DNA of 64,000 nt from DATAVB01 sp036267955. GTDB taxonomy: Bacteria; Actinomycetota; Actinomycetes; Mycobacteriales; QHCD01. Positions 24,304 through 32,182 of the stretch are shown piece by piece. Position 1 is the first letter of the stretch, and each line of letters begins with the position of its first letter. Location of the stretch: positions 1 through 64,000 of the forward strand of contig DATAVB010000082.1 of the NCBI GenBank assembly GCA_036267955.1, read 5' to 3'. Below the pieces are notes generated by a model. It was not told the origin of the DNA and ran no database searches. It saw only the letters and a program-made list of their open reading frames with translations. The translations under genes were made by a program, and so were the position numbers.

Positions 24304-25893
24304 ATGATGAGACCAGAGCCGGAATCGGGCTTCTTCGCCGAGACGGTCTCGCGCCGCACCATCCTCCGGTTGCTCGGCGTGGGTGGGGCGTCCCTGGCCG
24401 CTGTGGCATGCACCAACACCGACGAACCGGCCAGCACCGGGCCGACCCTGGTCAAGAAGGGGAAGTTCGACATTCCGGCGTCGGGCGCGAAACTGCCAAC
24501 CGGCAAGGTCACGCTGCGCTGGATGGACAGTGGGGACGCCAAAGCGTACTTCTTCAAGGACTTCTTCCCGGCGTACTCGAAGAAGCACGCCAATATCAAG
24601 GTGCAGTACGACGGCAGCAACTGGAATAACATCCAGCAGGTGATCACCCTCGGAATGCGCAACGGATCGGCGCCGGACGTCTTCCAGGTGCCGCCGAACA
24701 TTCCGGTCCCTGAGGCCGTGAAGAACGGCTGGCTCGGCGTGATCGACGACATCGTGCCGCACTGGGACGAGGTGAAGAGCCGATTTCCCGCTGGGACATT
24801 CGCCAACGGTGTCACCGATTTCGACGGCAAGACCTACGGCGTTCCGTTCACCTCGAACGCCCGCTTCAACAACCTGCTGCTGTTCAACGCCGACTACACC
24901 AAGAAGGCGGACTACGACCTGGCCAACAAGGTCCTGAGCTGGGACGAGTTGCGCGCGGTCGCCAAGAAATGCACCAAGCAGGGGAATGGCAAGTATTACG
25001 GAATCATCTTCGGTCTGACCCAGCAGGGGCAGCTGTCCGGCCCGGTGAGCGACCTGGCCCAGATGTCCGGGCTGCACGGCGGTTCGGACGCCGGAAACGG
25101 CATCAACAGCGGCATCAACTGGAAGACCGGCGAGTTCAATTACACCGACGACCTCAATGTGGCCGCCATCGAACTGATGCTGGCGATGAAGTCCGACGGC
25201 AGCATTTTCCCGGGGTCGGCGAGCATCGACGCGCCGGGCGCGCGGGCCCGGATGCCCCAGGGCGTGGCCGCGATGATGTTCCAGGGGCCGTGGAACATTC
25301 CGGCCTGGCGGCAGGACAACCCCTCGTTCAACCTGGGGCTCAACATCCCGCCGCAGCAGGATCCGAAGAAGCAGATCTGGCCGCTCATCTACGGTCCGGG
25401 CGGTTCCAACACCTGGTACATCTCCAGCAACACCAAGGTCGGTCCGGTGATCGGCGACATCTTCTCCTACATGGCCTCCGACGACGGTCAGACGCAGTGG
25501 GCCGAGCACGACGGCGCCGGTGACCCGCCGGCATTCGCCGACGCACTGAAGAAGGCCTCGTTGGACAAGCTGCAGCTCAAGGCCCTTGAGCTCGGGAACA
25601 AGTACACCCTGATCCGGCCGGACCCGGCGGTGCGCAATCCCGACGTCAGTAAGGCGTACGAGGCCGCCGTTCCGGTCCAGCCCAACTTCTCCGACACGCT
25701 GGTCGGGCTCTACACCGGACAGATCAAGAAGAGCGTCCCGAAGGCGATGAAGGATCTGCAGGACCGCTCCAACAAGGCGATGGACAAGGCGATCGCGACG
25801 GCGAAACAGCGTGGCGCCAAGGTGTCGCGTTCGGACTGGGTCTTCTCCGACTGGGACCCGGCCAAGCCGTACACCAAGCTGTATCAGAAGTGA
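24304..25893 (+). CDS. Extracellular sugar-binding lipoprotein of an ABC importer
   Basis: A 529-residue family 1-type solute-binding protein. The N-terminus has a twin-arginine motif (SRRTILRLLG) and a lipobox-like LAAVAC with lipidated Cys36, so it is probably Tat-exported and anchored outside the membrane. Typical segments are VTLRWMDSGDAKAYFFKDFF, GKTYGVPFTSNARFNNLLLF and a late MFQGPWNIPAW. The frame's first ATG (24292) overlaps the ribosome-binding site GGGGAG (24294-24299), so ATG 24304 (or 24307) is the start. It captures the sugar for the two permeases immediately downstream. Confidence 0.9.
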   Translation: MMRPEPESGFFAETVSRRTILRLLGVGGASLAAVACTNTDEPASTGPTLVKKGKFDIPASGAKLPTGKVTLRWMDSGDAKAYFFKDFFPAYSKKHANIKVQYDGSNWNNIQQVITLGMRNGSAPDVFQVPPNIPVPEAVKNGWLGVIDDIVPHWDEVKSRFPAGTFANGVTDFDGKTYGVPFTSNARFNNLLLFNADYTKKADYDLANKVLSWDELRAVAKKCTKQGNGKYYGIIFGLTQQGQLSGPVSDLAQMSGLHGGSDAGNGINSGINWKTGEFNYTDDLNVAAIELMLAMKSDGSIFPGSASIDAPGARARMPQGVAAMMFQGPWNIPAWRQDNPSFNLGLNIPPQQDPKKQIWPLIYGPGGSNTWYISSNTKVGPVIGDIFSYMASDDGQTQWAEHDGAGDPPAFADALKKASLDKLQLKALELGNKYTLIRPDPAVRNPDVSKAYEAAVPVQPNFSDTLVGLYTGQIKKSVPKAMKDLQDRSNKAMDKAIATAKQRGAKVSRSDWVFSDWDPAKPYTKLYQK

Positions 25894-25902
25894 GAGACGG
25901 GA

Positions 25903-26883
25903 ATGCACATAGCCTCGCCGGCTAGCGCGCCGCCACGGGCGGCAAAGAAGCCGCTGCGGCAGCGCATGTGGGAGGCGCGATTCTGCTATCTGTTGATGGC
26001 GCCTGGCCTCATCCTGATCGCGATGTTCTCGATCTACCCGTTGATCGCGTCGTGGTACTACTCGTTCTTCGACTGGAGCGGGATCAGCAAGGCGAAGTAT
26101 TTCGTCGGCTGGCAGAACTTCACCGAGCTGTTCCACGATTCGTTCTTCTGGCACGCCTTCTGGCGCTCGGCCTGGTTCATGTTGGTGGCCACGCCGGTGG
26201 AGCTGGTGTTGTCGCTGCTGGTGGCGATCGTGCTCAACGAACGCGCGCTCAAACTCGCCCCGATCTACCGGACACTGCTGTTCATCCCGGTGGTCACGAC
26301 GACCGCGATCGTCAGCATCGTGATGAGTTTCGTCTTCGCGGCGTTCAATGGGCCGATCAATCAGGTCCTGCAGGGTGTCGGCGTGGTGAAGAATCCGATC
26401 GACTTTCTCGGCGACCACCGTACGGTGATGTGGACCGCGATCGGGATCTTCGTGTGGAAATGGTTCGGGCAGCCGATGATTTACTGGTTGGCCGGCCTGC
26501 AGACGATTCCGCAGGAGTTGTACGAGGCGGCCCGGGTCGACGGGGCGAAGTGGTGGCGGCAGACCATCTCCATCACCGCGCCGTTGTTGAAGCCGTTCGC
26601 TGTCATCATCACGTTGATCGTCGCGGTCGGAAACCTGCAGGTGTTCGCGTTCATGCAGGCGCTGACGAATGGCGGTCCGTTCTTCTCCTCTGAGGTAATG
26701 GAGCTCTACATCTACCGGATGGCGTTCGGTGCCACCGGATCGGCGTCGGCGACCCGGTTGGGTTACGCATCGGCGGCCGGCGTGCTGTTCGGGGTCGCGG
26801 TCATGCTGCTGGCCGGCATTCAGGCGCTGGCCCTGCGGAAGATGCGGACCGGCGCCAGCGCGGCGGAACGGACGGGACTGTGA
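25903..26883 (+). CDS. Sugar ABC transporter permease (MalF/UgpA type)
   Basis: A 326-residue inner-membrane permease with six predicted helices (first: FCYLLMAPGLILIAMFSIYPLI) and the cytoplasmic EAA loop EAARVDGAKWWRQTISITAP, which contacts the ATPase. It lies nine bases after the binding-protein gene, and its stop overlaps the start of the second permease (TGATG). No ATPase gene is present. In actinobacteria such importers commonly share an MsiK-type ATPase encoded elsewhere. Confidence 0.9.
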   Translation: MHIASPASAPPRAAKKPLRQRMWEARFCYLLMAPGLILIAMFSIYPLIASWYYSFFDWSGISKAKYFVGWQNFTELFHDSFFWHAFWRSAWFMLVATPVELVLSLLVAIVLNERALKLAPIYRTLLFIPVVTTTAIVSIVMSFVFAAFNGPINQVLQGVGVVKNPIDFLGDHRTVMWTAIGIFVWKWFGQPMIYWLAGLQTIPQELYEAARVDGAKWWRQTISITAPLLKPFAVIITLIVAVGNLQVFAFMQALTNGGPFFSSEVMELYIYRMAFGATGSASATRLGYASAAGVLFGVAVMLLAGIQALALRKMRTGASAAERTGL

Positions 26884-27779
26884 TGGCGACCCAGGTGCTT
26901 TCCGGGCAACGGTCGGACATCGCGACCGGTCCGAAGCGGCGGTCGCGCTGGCGGCGTCCCGGCTCGGTCCGCCGGCTGATCACGTACCTCATCCTGACCC
27001 CGATCTGCCTGGTCTGGATCTACCCGTTCCTGTGGATGATGTCGGCCTCGGTCAAGCCGAACGGCAAGGTGTTCACCGGTCTCGGGCTGATCCCGACGCA
27101 CTGGTATTTCAGCAACTGGGTCGATGCCTGGGAGCAGGCCCACATCGGCCGGTATTTCCTCAACACCGTCATCGTGACACTGGCGGCGGTGGCCATCGTG
27201 GTGATCACGACGGCCACCATGGGTTATGTGCTGGGCCGGTTCTCGTTCCCTGGCAAGAAGGCGATAGTGGTGCTGCTGGCGGCGCTGGTCTTCCTGCCGC
27301 AGGGCTACACGATCATCCCGATCTTCGACCTGATCACCAAACTGCACCTGGACGGAAACCTCTTCGGCATCATCCTGGCCGAGAGCGGTTCGGCGCACAT
27401 CATCCAGCTGCTGCTCTTCGCCGGCTATTTCCGGCAACTGCCGAAGGAGCTGGAAGAGTCTGCCACTGTGGACGGTGCGGGATTCTTCCGTACGTTCTTC
27501 CAGATCTTTATGCCGCTGTCCAAGCCGGTCATCGCGACCGTGGTGATCATCCAGTTCATCGCCAGCTGGAACGACTTCCTGATCCCGTTGGTGCTGACGC
27601 TGAGCCGTCCGGACCTGCGGACGCTGGCCGTCGGCATCTACTCGTTCCAGGGTGAGAATCTCACCAACTACTCGGACATGGCGGCGGCGAGCACGATCAG
27701 CCTGCTGCCGGTGATCATCGTGTTCCTGTTCCTGCAGCGCTATTTCGTGGAGGGCATCGCCGGCGCCGTCAAGCAGTGA
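26883..27779 (+). CDS. Sugar ABC transporter permease (MalG/UgpE type)
   Basis: A 298-residue permease that pairs with the preceding MalF-type subunit. It has six helices and the EAA-type loop ELEESATVDGAGFFRTFFQIFMP, with Glu-Ser where Ala-Ala is common. The motif QFIASWNDFLIPL before the last helices is typical of MalG proteins. ATG 26883 overlaps the upstream stop; a GTG one codon earlier is an alternative. It is the last gene of the operon, followed 15 bases later by a palindromic repeat. Confidence 0.9.
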   Translation: MATQVLSGQRSDIATGPKRRSRWRRPGSVRRLITYLILTPICLVWIYPFLWMMSASVKPNGKVFTGLGLIPTHWYFSNWVDAWEQAHIGRYFLNTVIVTLAAVAIVVITTATMGYVLGRFSFPGKKAIVVLLAALVFLPQGYTIIPIFDLITKLHLDGNLFGIILAESGSAHIIQLLLFAGYFRQLPKELEESATVDGAGFFRTFFQIFMPLSKPVIATVVIIQFIASWNDFLIPLVLTLSRPDLRTLAVGIYSFQGENLTNYSDMAAASTISLLPVIIVFLFLQRYFVEGIAGAVKQ

Positions 27780-27793
27780 CCACGCCAAGCTCC

Positions 27794-27846
27794 ATGATCG
27801 TGATCGGCTATTGGGGCTATAGCAACCAAAGACCGATCACGATCAT
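27794..27846. repeat. Palindromic repeat between convergent genes (class B5)
   Basis: Perfect 14-bp arms, ATGATCGTGATCGG (27794-27807) and complement (27833-27846), enclose a centre that folds further around GCTATAGC. It separates the importer operon from the leftward uridine-kinase gene, so it can act as a bidirectional terminator. Its ends resemble those at 18319-18372. Confidence 0.8.
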
Positions 27847-27874
27847 GAAAAAGGGTGAGGAAGAGGGGGAGGAG

Positions 27875-28474
27875 CTAGGACGAGGGGACGGCACTGCGGA
27901 GCTGTTCCACGGCCGCCAGCAGCAGCGGGCCGATGCGCTCGATGGACGCGTCGCCGCGCAGGATCAGATCGGCGTGCACCCGGGACGGCTCGACCCACTG
28001 GGCATGCCCGACCTTGGCGCTTTCCAGGTAATAGGCGGCGATCTCCACCGGGTCGTCCAGCCCGCGGGTGCTGCTCATGTCGCGGAGCAGCCGGCGCAGC
28101 GCCCGCTCGTCGGCGTCGAGCTCGACGAAGAGCCGCAGGTCGAGGCGTTCGCGTACCTCGTCCAGCTGCAGGACCATCATTCCCTCGACCAGCAGCACGT
28201 CCACGGCGTCCGACGCGGTCAGCCGCTCGTCGAGGTCGCGCAGCACCGCGGCCCAGTCCACCGACTCCGGCTGGTTGCAGTCGAAGGTGAGCGCGCCGGT
28301 GGCCTTGGCCCGGAACGTCGGGCCGCGATCGAGGTCGTGATGCATATAGGGGTCGGTGGCCAGCACGTCGACCCGCTCACCGGCCGCCTCGAGCTGCCCG
28401 CGCAACGCGGTGGCGATGGTGGTCTTGCCGGACGCGGAGCCGCCCGCGATCCCCACGACGATCGGCTTCGGCAC
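27875..28474 (-). CDS. Uridine kinase-like P-loop kinase
   Basis: A 199-residue nucleoside kinase of the phosphoribulokinase/uridine kinase family. Walker A is GIAGGSASGKTT near residue 8; TDPYMHHD carries the catalytic Asp/Tyr segment, followed by FDCNQPESVDW and the strand VLLVEGMMVLQL. A lid region with RRLLRDMSSTRGL follows. It probably phosphorylates uridine or cytidine in pyrimidine salvage, although distant family members act on other substrates. GTG 28474 has AGAGGAG upstream and begins at the family N-terminus; two longer in-frame starts lack this. It is divergent from the fluoride-channel genes. Confidence 0.82.
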   Translation of the reverse strand: MPKPIVVGIAGGSASGKTTIATALRGQLEAAGERVDVLATDPYMHHDLDRGPTFRAKATGALTFDCNQPESVDWAAVLRDLDERLTASDAVDVLLVEGMMVLQLDEVRERLDLRLFVELDADERALRRLLRDMSSTRGLDDPVEIAAYYLESAKVGHAQWVEPSRVHADLILRGDASIERIGPLLLAAVEQLRSAVPSS

Positions 28475-28563
28475 GGCAGCTCCTCTTGACGGTCGGTGCA
28501 TACGTTTGCGGGTCAGCCTACCTTCACTCTCGGGCAGCACGGCGGGGCCAAGACCGGACCCGT

Positions 28564-28569
28564 TAAGAT
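28564..28569 (+). promoter_or_regulatory. Possible -10 box of the crcB operon
   Basis: TAAGAT lies six bases before the riboswitch, so transcription would begin at the aptamer's 5' end. No convincing -35 is seen. Confidence 0.35.
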
Positions 28570-28574
28570 CGAGG

Positions 28575-28628
28575 GCAGGCGATGGAGCTCGCCGCAACCG
28601 CCCACCGTCGGGCCGATGGCTCCTACTT
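28575..28628 (+). promoter_or_regulatory. Fluoride riboswitch (crcB motif)
   Basis: The leader matches the crcB aptamer in order and spacing: GGCAGGCGATGGAGC, then CTCGCCGCAAC, a short stem CCGCCCACCGTCGGG, and the conserved 3' end CCGATGGCTCCTAC. GGAGC/GCTCC pairing closes the structure. Fluoride-bound aptamers turn on fluoride exporters. The crcB ribosome-binding site (GAGAGGA, 28631-28637) begins three bases after the aptamer, so control of translation initiation is the simplest mechanism. Confidence 0.9.
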
Positions 28629-28642
28629 ACGAGAGGACCGCT

Positions 28643-29155
28643 ATGCCCGACGGCTCCACCACGGGACCGGACTCAGCCACCACCGACCGATTGCCGATCG
28701 ATCCTGACCAGCCGAGCACCGGGCTGCGCCGTGATCTGGCCGCCCTCCGTAGCCGTTGGGACGTCCTGGCCGCTGTCGCGTTCGGCGGAATGACCGGCGC
28801 CACCGCTCGGTACGCACTGTCGGTGGCCCTGCCGACCAGGTCCGGGCGGTTCCCGTGGGGCACCTTCCTGACCAACGTGACGGGCTGCCTGATCCTCGGC
28901 GTGCTGCTCGTCGTCCTGACCGAGCGGTTCGCCGGCCACCGCTACCTGCGTCCCTTTCTCGGCACCGGCATGATCGGCGCGTACACCACCTTCTCCACGT
29001 ACGCCGTCGAGGCCGACCTGCTGGTCCGGGACGGTCATTCCGGTACGGCCGCGGCGTACGTGCTGCTCAGCCTGGTGGTCGGTCTCGGCGCGGTGTGGCT
29101 GGGAATGCGGGTCGGCCGGGCCGCAACAAAAGCAACAAAGAAAAGCGCCGGATGA
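28643..29155 (+). CDS. crcB: Fluoride channel Fluc/CrcB, first subunit
   Basis: A 170-residue four-helix fluoride channel subunit that exports toxic fluoride. Family motifs are FGGMTGATARYALS, PWGTFLTNVTGCLILG (the conserved Asn facing the pore) and GTGMIGAYTTFSTYAVE with the Phe-box. A hydrophilic 45-residue head precedes the first helix, longer than usual. GAGAGGA fixes ATG 28643. Its stop overlaps the start of a second crcB by four bases (ATGA), so the two subunits are made together, consistent with a heterodimeric channel. Expression should follow the fluoride riboswitch just upstream. Confidence 0.92.
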   Translation: MPDGSTTGPDSATTDRLPIDPDQPSTGLRRDLAALRSRWDVLAAVAFGGMTGATARYALSVALPTRSGRFPWGTFLTNVTGCLILGVLLVVLTERFAGHRYLRPFLGTGMIGAYTTFSTYAVEADLLVRDGHSGTAAAYVLLSLVVGLGAVWLGMRVGRAATKATKKSAG

Positions 29156-29517
29156 ATTACCTACTTGTCGCGCTCGCCGGTGGTGTCGGCGCCCCGATGC
29201 GCTATCTGGTCGACATCTGGGTGCAGCGCCGGACCGCACGGTTGTTTCCCTGGGGGACATTCGCCATCAATGTGACCGGCTCGCTGCTGCTCGGTTTCGT
29301 CACCGGGCTGGCACTGTTTCACGGATTCCCGGATACGCCGAAACTGCTGATCGGCACCGGATTCTGCGGTGCCTATACGACCTTCTCGACGTTCACCTTC
29401 GAATCGGTCCGGCTGGGCCAGGAGCGCGCAGCCCGACAGGCAATCGGGAATGTCGTGGGCTCCGTGGTGCTCGGACTCGGCGCCGCGGCGCTGGGCCTGC
29501 TGTTGGCTGCGAGCTGA
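29152..29517 (+). CDS. crcB: Fluoride channel Fluc/CrcB, second subunit
   Basis: A 121-residue second channel subunit of compact length with VALAGGVGAPMRYLVD, PWGTFAINVTGSLLLGF and GTGFCGAYTTFSTFTFES. It lacks the long N-terminal head of the first subunit. In organisms with paired crcB genes the products form an antiparallel heterodimer; both pore Asn and Phe motifs are kept here. It ends five bases before the convergent DinB-like gene, with no room for a separate terminator. Confidence 0.92.
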   Translation: MNYLLVALAGGVGAPMRYLVDIWVQRRTARLFPWGTFAINVTGSLLLGFVTGLALFHGFPDTPKLLIGTGFCGAYTTFSTFTFESVRLGQERAARQAIGNVVGSVVLGLGAAALGLLLAAS

Positions 29518-29522
29518 GTACG

Positions 29523-30029
29523 TCAGGCGCGCTCGGCGAGGCCGCGTACGAAGGCGGCCTGGCCGGCATGCTGCAGATCATCGGAGATGACGCTGACCAG
29601 GCGCACGCCCAGCGTCACCGGCGGATCCCAGTTTGTGTCGACGACCCGGTCGAAATCGGCGTCGCCGAGGCCCTTCACATAGCGGACCGTCTGCTCGTGC
29701 ACGGCATCGAGATACCCGGTCAGCAGGTCCGCCGAGACCCGTACCGCCGCAACGTCCGGGGTGCCGTGCCCGTAGCCGGTGGCCGACACGTCGAACGGCA
29801 GACCGAACCGGTCGGCCCAGCCCTGCGCCGTCCAGACCTGCTCGATCCCGGCGGCGTCGGCGATGTGGTCGTCCTGCACCCGGGTCAGGTGCCACACCAG
29901 CCAGGCGATCGAGTTCGCCTCCGCGTCCGCCCGGTAGCTCAACTGGTCGGCGGTCAGGCCGGCCACTGCCCGCTCGACGACCCCCCGGATCCGGCCGAAC
30001 GCGTCGATGAGCAGATCAGCACTCAGCAT
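29523..30029 (-). CDS. DinB/DUF664 superfamily protein, mycothiol-transferase type
   Basis: A 168-residue four-helix protein of the DinB-like superfamily. The three metal-ligand histidines are visible as WHLTRVQDDH (first), the HEQT helix (second) and DDLQHAGQ (third). Many actinobacterial members are mycothiol-dependent transferases or isomerases; the substrate here is unknown. GAAGGAG seven bases before ATG 30029 excludes the in-frame start further upstream. It overlaps no neighbour and is a single gene. Confidence 0.8.
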   Translation of the reverse strand: MLSADLLIDAFGRIRGVVERAVAGLTADQLSYRADAEANSIAWLVWHLTRVQDDHIADAAGIEQVWTAQGWADRFGLPFDVSATGYGHGTPDVAAVRVSADLLTGYLDAVHEQTVRYVKGLGDADFDRVVDTNWDPPVTLGVRLVSVISDDLQHAGQAAFVRGLAERA

Positions 30030-30112
30030 CGATAACTCCTTCGGCCGCACCGTTGACGACCATGGCGGATACCCGAATTCACCCTACTGCATGGGAAACG
30101 CGGGCACGGCGA

Positions 30113-30721
30113 TCAGTCACGGCCCATCAGGTGGCGCGTCGGCGCCGGCAGACTGCCGGTGAGGCCACGCAGCCGGCGCTGCCACAGATGCCAGCTCCCG
30201 TCGTACTCGCGGGCCAGTTCGTGCGGCGGCACAACCAGGACGGCGCACCGGGCCCGGGTCGTGCAGTAGTGCTGCAGTGTCCGCGGTCGGCCGCGGCGGC
30301 GACGATCCGCCGGTATGACGAGCAGATCCTCGTCCCGGAAGGCGATACCGACGAGGACCGGGCCGATCCGGCCCGGCACCGCCGCCGTTCGGACCCGGAC
30401 GTCACGCGGCATACCGCCCATCGCGTCGTGAAATGCCTGCTGGATCGCCGTCGTCGTGGCCTTTTCGCGAATCATCCAACGTCGCTCCAGGTCGAGTTCG
30501 TCCTGCCGCGCGGCGACGTACAGGGCCCCGCCGGCGCCTCGCATATCGTTGGCCGCCCACAGTCGCGACGATGGGCCGTCGGACCGCGGTTGCTGGTAGG
30601 TCTGGACCGCGACGACCGGCGCACCCCGCAGCCGAGCCTGCCGGATCGCCTCCCGCAGGGCGCGCAGCCCGGCAAGTGAGCCCTCGACGGAGACGACGAC
30701 GCTGCCGTTCTCCTCTGTCAT
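30113..30721 (-). CDS. Universal-stress-protein-like protein
   Basis: A 202-residue protein with a UspA-like fold: a first strand VVVSVEGSLAGLRALREAIRQA, a central helix-strand with AVPGRIGPVLVGIAFRDEDLLVI, and a last strand CAVLVVPP. The ATP-loop motif (GxxGxxxxxxGS) is not recognisable. A long insertion (about residues 45-80) and a basic C-terminal tail (WHLWQRRLRGLTG) are extra. It lies 32 bases downstream of the Rv1733c-like membrane gene, a pairing familiar from dormancy and stress regulons, so cotranscription is likely. Confidence 0.65.
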   Translation of the reverse strand: MTEENGSVVVSVEGSLAGLRALREAIRQARLRGAPVVAVQTYQQPRSDGPSSRLWAANDMRGAGGALYVAARQDELDLERRWMIREKATTTAIQQAFHDAMGGMPRDVRVRTAAVPGRIGPVLVGIAFRDEDLLVIPADRRRRGRPRTLQHYCTTRARCAVLVVPPHELAREYDGSWHLWQRRLRGLTGSLPAPTRHLMGRD

Positions 30722-30753
30722 GGTGATTTCCCCGTTTCGTTCGGTCTCGACGG

Positions 30754-31368
30754 CTAGCGGGCCGGCCGTCTCCAGCGCGGGCCGGTGCGCTGCCAGTCCG
30801 CCTCCCAGTCCGCGAGTCGGCTCCGGTCCAGCAGCCGGCGGGTCAGCCGGCGGATCATCTCGAGCGCAGCGGCGGTGAGCAGCATCAGACACACGCCGAG
30901 CGCGACGGCGTCGGCGACGACCGTCAGAGCGCTGGCCGGGCCAGCGGTCGGGCGGCCGGCGCTGTCCAGCCAGATCGGCACCGTCGTGCCGGCGGCCGTG
31001 CCGGATCTCGCCTCCACCTGACCGGTGTGGGTGCGTCCGTCCGGTGTCACCCAACTGGCCCTGACCCACGGGTCGGCCGGTGCCGCGTCGATGCCGGCGG
31101 CCGTGCCGGCGGGAGCGTCGGTCAGGAGTACGGCAGTGCCGCGGTGATTGTCGAGGTGGGCGGCGTGCGCGCGAGCGCTGCCGCCGGCGTACGTGGTCCG
31201 GCCGAGCCATCCGGCGACCGGCAGGGACAGCAGGAAGATCACCAGGAGGTAGCCGGCGACGGCGCTCTCGATGCGGTCGGTCCGCCGGGCCATGGAATTG
31301 TGCCGCCAGCGCAGGTACCGCGCCAGCCGTCGGGTGCTTGCCGGTCGGGTGCGCCGCACGTCGGACAT
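30754..31368 (-). CDS. Rv1733c-like membrane protein
   Basis: A 204-residue protein with two transmembrane helices (about 36-56 and 158-180) flanking a roughly 95-residue extracellular domain that contains WVRASWVTPDGRTHTGQVEA and VPIWLDSAGR, the layout of mycobacterial Rv1733c. Its role is unknown; relatives are induced in dormancy. ATG 31368 is preferred because GGGGGGTGA lies eight bases upstream; a GTG three codons earlier is possible. It heads a two-gene unit with the stress protein gene. Confidence 0.75.
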   Translation of the reverse strand: MSDVRRTRPASTRRLARYLRWRHNSMARRTDRIESAVAGYLLVIFLLSLPVAGWLGRTTYAGGSARAHAAHLDNHRGTAVLLTDAPAGTAAGIDAAPADPWVRASWVTPDGRTHTGQVEARSGTAAGTTVPIWLDSAGRPTAGPASALTVVADAVALGVCLMLLTAAALEMIRRLTRRLLDRSRLADWEADWQRTGPRWRRPAR

Positions 31369-31513
31369 CGCAGTCACCCCCCAATGTCAGTGTCCCTGAC
31401 CGCCGTGGACTCGGCCCGGGGCTTTCGGTCGCTTTCGCAGGAGGCAGATGGCCTGTGCGTGGCTCGGCCGTACGACGGAACGGGGTGAGCGGTGGAATAC
31501 GTCGTGACATGCG

Positions 31514-31549
31514 ACAGCGGCCGGGAGCTTAGTGCCCCGGCCGCTGTCC
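31514..31549 (-). terminator. Hairpin terminator after mscL
   Basis: A perfect 13-bp stem (GACAGCGGCCGGG at 31514-31526 with its complement at 31537-31549) and 10-base loop lie 33 bases downstream of the mscL stop. Confidence 0.7.
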
Positions 31550-31581
31550 GGAAGAGCTGAACTTGCTCGCTGAAATACCTG

Positions 31582-32025
31582 TCAGGCAGGCGAACCGCTG
31601 GCGACATCGGGCTGGTCGGATCCGCAGTACTTGCATTTCGTCGCTGCCGGCGGAAGGTCGTCGGACAGGCAGGCCGGGCAGGTCTTGGTCGGAGTGGGTT
31701 CACCGAAGACCGTCACACCACGGCGCGCTGAGATCACCTTGTACGGCATCACGATTGCGAAGTAGACGACCGCCATGAAGACGATGAAGTAGACGATCGC
31801 AGAGATAAATGAGCCAAGGTCGAGGAAGGTGGGCTTGTTTCCAGCCTGTCCGAGTTGGACACCCAATCCGACCGCGTGATTGCCCTGGGCCCGGGAGATG
31901 AGCGGATTGATGATGAAATCAGTGAATGCCTTGATGAGAGTGCTGAACGCCAATGCGACAATAAGGCCGACCGCCACCACGATGACGTCGCCACGTAGCA
32001 GGAAGTTCTTGAAACCCTTGAGCAT
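31582..32025 (-). CDS. mscL: Large-conductance mechanosensitive channel with C-terminal zinc ribbon
   Basis: A 147-residue MscL that opens under membrane tension to protect against osmotic downshock. The N-terminal amphipathic MLKGFKNFLLRGDVIVVAVGLIVALAF and the second helix (FISAIVYFIVFMAVVYF) are typical. After the second helix, in place of the usual charged helical bundle, comes a zinc ribbon with Cys116, Cys119, Cys131 and Cys134 (CPAC and CKYC). AGGAGTGA precedes ATG 32025, and the longer frame has no start signal. A terminator follows. The ribbon may be an assembly or binding module; that part is inference. Confidence 0.9.
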   Translation of the reverse strand: MLKGFKNFLLRGDVIVVAVGLIVALAFSTLIKAFTDFIINPLISRAQGNHAVGLGVQLGQAGNKPTFLDLGSFISAIVYFIVFMAVVYFAIVMPYKVISARRGVTVFGEPTPTKTCPACLSDDLPPAATKCKYCGSDQPDVASGSPA

Positions 32026-32182
32026 GGGGTTCACTCCTATTGGGTGGTTACGGGTCGCATAAGCATGCACCTGCATTCGCCCACTGCCAGCAGGCACGCC
32101 GGAGCGGCCGGTAATCGCAGCACGGATCGCCCGATCGCAGTAGTGCCGGGTCAACCGCCAATGCACTGGCCCGAACCGAAGT

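Noticed and set aside
22434..24830. 798-codon ORF antisense to the GH2 and binding-protein genes
   Set aside because: It spans two clearly coding genes on the other strand and has no recognisable domain.
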